From Verrucomicrobiota bacterium (GTDB taxonomy: Bacteria; Verrucomicrobiota; Verrucomicrobiia; Opitutales; UBA953), in NCBI GenBank assembly GCA_009917805.1, contig RGES01000030.1, positions 1 to 11,760 of the forward strand: a stretch of 11,760 nt of DNA, written 5' to 3'. Under the pieces are notes generated by a model. That model ran no database searches, had not been told where the DNA came from, and saw nothing but the letters and a program-made list of their open reading frames with translations. This document shows, in pieces, positions 7,280 through 11,760 of this stretch (the first letter of the stretch is position 1; every line of letters starts with the position of its first letter). The position numbers were made by a program, and so were the translations under genes.

Positions 7280-8671
7280 ATGACCCTCTCTCGTCGAAGC
7301 TTCCTGCGTAACGCCGCGCTCGCGACCCTCGCCTTCCCGGCGATCGTGCGGGCCCGCAACCTCAACTCGCAGGTCCAGATCGCCGCCATCGGCGTCGACG
7401 GCAAAGGCTTCTCCGACATCGCCGAAGTCGCCTCCCACCCCAAGGCCCACTTCGTCGGCTTCTGCGACATCGACGCCGGCCGGTTCGCCCACATCGACAA
7501 GAAGCTTCCCGGCGTGACGCATTACAGCGACTGGCGCGAGATGTTCACCTGGCTCGGCGACGGCTTCGACGCCGTGACGGTCTCGACGCCCGACCACATG
7601 CATGCGCTGCCGACCATGGTCGCCATGCGCATGGGCAAGCATGTCTACTGTCAGAAGCCGCTCACGCACACCGTCTGGGAAGCGCGCCAGCTGCGCCTGC
7701 AGGCCGCCAAATCCAAGGTCCGCACCCAGATGGGCAACCAGATCCATTCCGCCAAGGAGTACCGCACCGGCGTCCGCCTGATCCAGTCGGGCCGCATCGG
7801 CAAGGTCCTCGCCGTGCACACCTGGCATCCGAACACCGGCAACCGCTACACCAACATGACCGCCGCGCCGGCGTCCGGCCCCGTGCCCGCAGGCGTGAGC
7901 TGGGACCTCTGGCTCGGTTGCTCGCCGACCCGCGAATTCGCGCCGGACGTCTACCATCCGTTCAAGTGGCGCGACTGGGTGGACTTCGGCAGCGGCACCA
8001 TGGGCGACTTCGGCTGCCACCTGCTGGACCCCGTCTTCACCGCGCTGAAGCTCGGCAACCCCCTGAGCGTCAAGGCCGACAGCGTCGGCGCCAACCCGCA
8101 GACCTGGTGCCGCGAGCAGACCATCGAATGGGTCTTCAAGGGCACGGAGTTCACCAAGGGGGACACCATCAAGGTCACCTGGTACGACGGCGGACGCCTG
8201 CCCGACCTGGCCTTGGCGCAGATGCCTGCGGGCAAGAAGCTGGCCAACGCCGGCTCGATCTTCATCGGCGAACACGGCGTCATGATGCTCCCGCACATCG
8301 CCATGCCCTCGCTCTACCCCGAGGAGAAGTTCGGCAAGAACCTCAATCCCGGCGAGCTCGCCCGCCGCGCTCGCGCCAAGGACAAGCCCACGGACAAGGT
8401 CGCGGTCGACCTCGCGGATTTCATCGAAGGCTCGAGCCATTATCATGCCTGGGTCGACGCCATCACCGAAGGCCACGAGACCACGGACAATTTCGCCTAC
8501 GCCGGACCGCTGACCGAAGCCGTGCAGCTCGGCAACGTCGCCTCGCGCTTTACGGGCGTGAAGCTCGAGTGGGACGCCGACGACATGAAGATCCCGAACC
8601 GTCGCGAAGCCGAGGCGCTGCTGACCAAGCCGTATCGCAAGGGGTGGGAATTGATCGCGGCGGATAAGTAA
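7280..8671 (+). CDS. Gfo/Idh/MocA-family oxidoreductase with Tat signal
   Basis: NAD(P)-dependent oxidoreductase family acting on sugars or related polyols, 463 residues. The N-terminus SRRSFLRNAALATLAFPA (residues 4-21) is a twin-arginine signal, so the folded protein is probably exported with its cofactor. The Rossmann fold begins at about residue 31 (VQIAAIGVDGKGF, G38-x-x-G41-x-G43), with an acidic FCDID motif after beta-2. CQKPL (124-128, K126) takes the place of the usual EKP motif. GDFGCHLLD has H247 at the position of the family's catalytic histidine. The segment MGNQIHSAKEYRTGVRLIQS followed by GRIGKV is characteristic of the large Planctomycetes/Verrucomicrobia paralog group of this family. 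The substrate is not deducible. The next downstream sequence is palindrome copy C, beginning 18 bp after the stop. Confidence 0.93.
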   Translation: MTLSRRSFLRNAALATLAFPAIVRARNLNSQVQIAAIGVDGKGFSDIAEVASHPKAHFVGFCDIDAGRFAHIDKKLPGVTHYSDWREMFTWLGDGFDAVTVSTPDHMHALPTMVAMRMGKHVYCQKPLTHTVWEARQLRLQAAKSKVRTQMGNQIHSAKEYRTGVRLIQSGRIGKVLAVHTWHPNTGNRYTNMTAAPASGPVPAGVSWDLWLGCSPTREFAPDVYHPFKWRDWVDFGSGTMGDFGCHLLDPVFTALKLGNPLSVKADSVGANPQTWCREQTIEWVFKGTEFTKGDTIKVTWYDGGRLPDLALAQMPAGKKLANAGSIFIGEHGVMMLPHIAMPSLYPEEKFGKNLNPGELARRARAKDKPTDKVAVDLADFIEGSSHYHAWVDAITEGHETTDNFAYAGPLTEAVQLGNVASRFTGVKLEWDADDMKIPNRREAEALLTKPYRKGWELIAADK

Positions 8672-8689
8672 GGCGGCAGAGGCCACAGC

Positions 8690-8827
8690 TTCAGGTTTCG
8701 GGTCTCAGTTGACGGGTATCTGGTTCGGGCCTTCAGGTTCGGTTACGGGTGCGGGATTCGCCCTGAACCTGCACCTGAACCCGAATACCTGAACCTGAGA
8801 CCCGATGGCTGAGACCTGGGACCTGAA
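8690..8827. repeat. Long imperfect palindrome, copy C (diverged)
   Basis: Arms 8690-8742 and 8775-8827 (53 nt each) pair without any bulge. By hand I count 39 Watson-Crick pairs, 8 G-U pairs (plus-strand RNA) and 6 mismatches, with a 32-nt apex. The apex region (GGTTCGGTTACGGGTGCGGG ... CCTGAACCTGCACCT) is clearly homologous to copies A and B, whereas the arms are diverged yet still complementary. A small hairpin ACCTG-AAAAA-CAGGT (8821-8835) overlaps the end of the right arm. The copy lies between the oxidoreductase stop and the sulfatase leader. Confidence 0.85.
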
Positions 8828-8950
8828 AAACAGGTATTAGTGGTTAATAGTTGGGAAAACAGAAAAACGGCGTTCGCGAAGCCGGCGAGATGCCGGGACT
8901 TACTTCCTTGCAACCTTGCCCATGAATAGGGGTTACTTGGTCAGAATCAT
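8828..8950 (+). promoter_or_regulatory. Sulfatase upstream leader
   Basis: This stretch between palindrome copy C and the sulfatase start should hold its promoter. It begins A/T-rich (ATTAGTGGTTAATAG, then AAAACAGAAAAACGG). Two small overlapping hairpins can form: CGGC (8868-8871) with GCCG (8881-8884), and CCGGC (8882-8886) with GCCGG (8892-8896). They share bases 8882-8884 and so exclude each other. I see no confident -35/-10 pair and no known riboswitch. AGGGGT at 8928-8933 is too far from ATG 8951 to be an ordinary Shine-Dalgarno. Confidence 0.3.
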
Positions 8951-10645
8951 ATGAAACTGCCCCGTCTCGTAGCCCTCGGCTTCCTGCTCGCGACCGCGCT
9001 CCATGCGGCCGACGCCAAGAAGCTCAACGTCCTCTTCATCGCGGTCGACGACCTGCGCCCGGAAGCCAACGCCTCCGGCAGCAAGCTGATCAAGACGCCG
9101 AACCTCGACCGGATCGCCGCCCGCGGCACCACCTTCGACCGGGCCTACTGCCAGCAGGCCGTCTGCAGCCCGTCGCGTTCCTCCCTCATGACCGGCCGAC
9201 GCCCCGACGCGACGCGCGTCTGGGACCTGGAGACGCATTTCCGCAAGGCGTTGCCCGAGGCGGTCACCGTCGCGCAACACTTCAAGAACAACGGCTACTT
9301 CACCCAAGGCATGGGCAAGATCTTCCATGGCGGCTATGACGATGCGCCGAGCTGGTCCGTGCCGTGGGGCACGCCGAAGGCGCCGACCTACGCCTCCGCC
9401 GAAGCGCAGAAGCAGCAGTCCGACCCGGCCAATACCAACAAGAAAGGCAAGATGAAGGGCCCGGCCACCGAGTCCGAGGACGTGCCGGACGATACCTACG
9501 TCGACGGCAAGGTCGCGCGCCTCGCGGCCGAGACGCTGGGCGAACTCAAGAAAAAGGGTCAGCCCTTCTTCCTCGCCGTGGGCATGGCGCGCCCGCACCT
9601 GCCGTTCGTGGCCCCCAAGAAATACTGGGATCTCTACGACCCCAAGGCCATCTACGTGCCGGCGTTCCAGAAAATCCCCGAAGGCACCCCCGAGTTCGTG
9701 GGCCACAACAACAGCGAACTCAAGAGCTACTCCGATATCCCCGACGTCGGCCCGGTCGACGAAGCGACGGCCCGGCACCTCCGCCATGGCTATTACGCCG
9801 CCATCAGCTACATGGACGCGCAGGTCGGGCTCGTGCTCGACGCGCTCGAGAAGCAAGGCCTGGCCCAGGACACCGTCATCGTGCTGTGGGGCGACCATGG
9901 CTGGCAGCTCGGCGAACACGGCCTCTGGCACAAGCATACCAACTTCGAGGTCGCCGCGAACGCCCCGCTCTTCATCAGCATGCCCGGCCAGAAGGCGGCC
10001 GGACAGAAGAGCGCCTCGCTGGCCGAGTTCATCGACATCTACCCCACCCTCGCGGATGCCTGCGGCCTCCCGAAGCCCAAGGACGTCGACGGCGTGAGCC
10101 TTCGGCCCGTGCTCGACGACGCCGCCGCCAAAGTGCGCCCGGTGGCCATCAGCCAATACCCCCGCACCGATGCCGGCAAGTCGCTCATGGGCTACAGCAT
10201 CCGCGACGACCGCTGGCGCCTGACGCTCTGGCGCAACCGCGCCGACAACACCATCCACGCCACCGAACTCTACGACGAAGCCAACGATCCTCACGAGACC
10301 GTCAACGTGGCGACCAAGCCTGAGAACGCCGAGGTCATCGCCCGACTGACCAAGCACCTGCCCCCGCCCATCGCCCCGGCCACGCCGGAGAACACCGAGG
10401 CGAAGGCCAAGGGCAAGAAAGCCAAGGGCAAGGCCCCCGAAGCTCCCGCCCCCAAGGCGGACGATGCCAAGGATCGCGGACCGATGTTCGACCGCCGTGA
10501 CATCAACAAGGACGGCAAGCTCTCCAAGGAAGAGTTCATGGACAAGCAGAAGGACCCGGCCCATGCCGCCGAGAACTTCGTCAAGTTCGACAAGGACAAG
10601 GACGGCTCCCTGACCAAGGAAGAATTCGTCAAGATGGGCAAGTAA
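8951..10645 (+). CDS. Iduronate-2-sulfatase-like sulfatase with C-terminal EF-hand pair
   Basis: Exported type I sulfatase, 564 residues, hydrolysing sulfate esters, most likely on a sulfated glycan. The signal peptide is about 1-20 (MKLPRLVALGFLLATALHAA). The metal site motif AVDDLRP has D33-D34. The CSPSR motif (72-76) holds C72, the cysteine converted to formylglycine, in a context (QQAVCSPSRSSLMTGRRPD) very like human iduronate-2-sulfatase. GDHGWQLGEHG has D315-H316 as metal ligands, and WHKHTNFEVA has K328. The sulfatase fold ends at about 470. A Lys/Ala/Pro-rich linker (about 475-512) leads to two canonical EF-hand loops: D517-E528 (DINKDGKLSKEE) and D547-E558 (DKDKDGSLTKEE). Fusion to EF-hands is unusual. 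The formylglycine-generating enzyme is not in the window. A terminator-like hairpin follows the stop. The precise substrate is uncertain. Confidence 0.93.
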   Translation: MKLPRLVALGFLLATALHAADAKKLNVLFIAVDDLRPEANASGSKLIKTPNLDRIAARGTTFDRAYCQQAVCSPSRSSLMTGRRPDATRVWDLETHFRKALPEAVTVAQHFKNNGYFTQGMGKIFHGGYDDAPSWSVPWGTPKAPTYASAEAQKQQSDPANTNKKGKMKGPATESEDVPDDTYVDGKVARLAAETLGELKKKGQPFFLAVGMARPHLPFVAPKKYWDLYDPKAIYVPAFQKIPEGTPEFVGHNNSELKSYSDIPDVGPVDEATARHLRHGYYAAISYMDAQVGLVLDALEKQGLAQDTVIVLWGDHGWQLGEHGLWHKHTNFEVAANAPLFISMPGQKAAGQKSASLAEFIDIYPTLADACGLPKPKDVDGVSLRPVLDDAAAKVRPVAISQYPRTDAGKSLMGYSIRDDRWRLTLWRNRADNTIHATELYDEANDPHETVNVATKPENAEVIARLTKHLPPPIAPATPENTEAKAKGKKAKGKAPEAPAPKADDAKDRGPMFDRRDINKDGKLSKEEFMDKQKDPAHAAENFVKFDKDKDGSLTKEEFVKMGK

Positions 10646-10665
10646 GCCCTCCGAACCACTCCCCC

Positions 10666-10697
10666 GAAAGGCGGTCCGCAAGGCCCGCCTTTCTTAT
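10666..10697 (+). terminator. Likely intrinsic terminator after the sulfatase gene
   Basis: GAAAGGCGG (10666-10674) and CCGCCTTTC (10685-10693) form a perfect 9-bp stem with a 10-nt loop, followed by TTAT. It starts about 20 bp after the sulfatase TAA. The T-run is short, so efficiency may be moderate. It suggests that the sulfatase and the following gene are separate transcripts, at least in part. Confidence 0.7.
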
Positions 10698-10738
10698 GCC
10701 TTCCTCCCGGACGCCTTCGCGCTAACCTCCCCGTACCG

Positions 10739-11760
10739 ATGTCCGTCTTCCTCCGTTCGCTCGCCCTTTTCTACGGCCTCATGCTGATCGCCGCCGAGGG
10801 CATCCCCGCCCAGGTGGTCATCGAGGTCGGGAAGCCCGGACTGTCGATCCCGGCGGACTTCCTTGGGATCAGCTACGAGAAGAACGCGCTCGTCGAGCCG
10901 CACTTCAAGCCGGGCAACGCCGTGCTCATCAACCTGCATCGCAACCTCGGGGCCGGCACGTTGCGACTAGGCGGCAATAAGGTGGAACTCACCCGCTGGC
11001 AGGCCGAGGCTCCGGCGTCCCTGGATAAGTCCACCGGCCTCGCGGCGATCGGACACAGCACCCTCGACGACCTCTACGGCTTCCTCAAGGCCACGGAGTG
11101 GAAATGCCTGCATGGGCTCAACCTCGCCGGCAACCTGCCCGAATCCTCCGCCGACGAAGCCGCCTACGCCCTCAAGATCGGCGCCTCGTCCGTGCTGGCT
11201 TTCGAGGTCGGCAACGAACCCAACCTCTACCCCAACCACGACCTACGGAAGAAAGGGTACGATTGCCCGACCTACCTTCCGGAGGCCGCGGCGGCCATCA
11301 AGGTCATCCGGGCCCGCAACCCCGGCATCATCCTCGCCGGTCCGGCCACCGCGCGCCGCACCGACCACTGGTTCGAAGACGCCGTCGCCGGGCTCAACTG
11401 CTCCCGGCGACCATGGCCGAGGATGTCTCGATGGTCGACGAACACCTCGCCGCCGCGCGGTCAGCCGGCATGCGTTATCGGCTCGCGGAGTGCAACTCCG
11501 TGTCCAACGGCGGCCGGACCGGCGTCAGCGACACCTTCGTATCCGCGCTCTGGGCGACCGACTTCCTCTTCTCCGTGGCCGAGCACGGCGCGGACGGCAT
11601 CAACTTCCACTGCAACCTGAAGCCCGGCAGCTACTCGCCCGTCTCCTGGGCCAAGACCGAAGGCGTCTACGTCGTGCACCCGCTCTATTACGCCATGCTG
11701 GCCTTCAAGGAAGCCGGACGCGGAAAGATCCTCCCGGCCAGCGTGAAATGCGCGACGAAC
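10739..11760 (+). pseudogene. GH79 beta-glucuronidase-like gene, broken by internal deletion/frame change, cut by the window end
   Basis: N-terminal part (frame of ATG 10739): a signal-like start (MSVFLRSLALFYGLMLIAAEG), then the GH79 pattern ADFLGISYEKNALVEP, NLGAGTLRLGGNKVELTRW and FEVGNEPNLY with E160 (codon 11216-11218) as the expected acid/base. This frame reads sensibly to WFEDAVAGLN (about 11397), then turns into Ser/Pro/Arg-rich nonsense and stops at 11620. The C-terminal part continues one frame away: LLPATMAEDVSMVDEHLAAA from about 11398, then RLAECNSVSNGGRTGVSDTF with the expected nucleophile Glu (codon 11488-11490), EHGADGINFH and VHPLYYAMLAFKEAG, open to the window end. The stretch between, which in GH79 relatives carries an 'xxHYY' strand and loop, is absent. 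Hence a deletion of 3n+1 bases, roughly 70 bp, is more likely than a single-base slip. It may be a pseudogene or an assembly error. Confidence 0.82.

Noticed and set aside
7157..8686. Upstream extension of the minus-strand porin frame to 887 residues
   Set aside because: The added part runs antisense through the oxidoreductase gene. The signal peptide places the start at 7156.
5605..8827. Palindromes as ordinary Rho-independent terminators
   Set aside because: They are far longer than usual terminator stems and lack a following T-run; termination may still be a side effect.
8933..10681. Long minus-strand open frame opposite the sulfatase
   Set aside because: It is an antisense shadow: no recognisable motif, while the plus strand has the full sulfatase signature.
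11385..11405. Programmed ribosomal frameshift in the GH79 gene
   Set aside because: There is no slippery heptamer, and conserved family sequence is missing at the junction, so a simple change of frame would not restore a full enzyme.

Overview
The window looks like the chromosome of a GC-rich Gram-negative bacterium, most probably of the Planctomycetes-Verrucomicrobia group, with Opitutae-like Verrucomicrobia as my best guess. The guess rests on the gene types: a Tat-exported Gfo/Idh/MocA oxidoreductase, an iduronate-2-sulfatase-like sulfatase with EF-hands, a GH79 glucuronidase and an OprO/P-like porin. The strongly C/G-biased third codon positions and the near absence of Shine-Dalgarno motifs fit but do not prove this. 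It is inferred from content, not from a marker gene.

Layout. (1) 51-5507, plus strand: a compact efflux operon in the order RND pump, periplasmic adaptor, TolC-like outer-membrane channel, with overlapping reading frames. (2) 5508-6022: a gene-free convergent gap holding a GC hairpin right after the channel stop codon and two copies (A, B) of a long imperfect palindrome of about 135 nt. (3) 6023-7156, minus strand: a porin-like beta-barrel. (4) 7157-7279: a short divergent promoter region. (5) 7280-8671: the Gfo/Idh/MocA oxidoreductase. (6) 8672-8950: a third, diverged copy (C) of the palindrome followed by the sulfatase leader. (7) 8951-10645: the sulfatase with two C-terminal EF-hands, followed by a terminator-like hairpin. 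(8) 10739 to the window end: a GH79 beta-glucuronidase-like gene that is broken by an apparent internal deletion and frame change near 11390.

How the genes may work together. The first three make a complete tripartite exporter. The second half reads as part of a polysaccharide-use region for sulfated, uronic-acid-containing glycans: a porin for uptake, a sulfatase to remove sulfate, a glucuronidase (damaged here) to release glucuronate, and an oxidoreductase that may act on sugars. That grouping is inference from family membership and proximity.

The most unusual signal is the intergenic palindrome family: arms of 48-53 nt that pair almost without bulges, built from variations of a CAGGTTCGGGT-like word, found only between genes and always downstream of a plus-strand gene.
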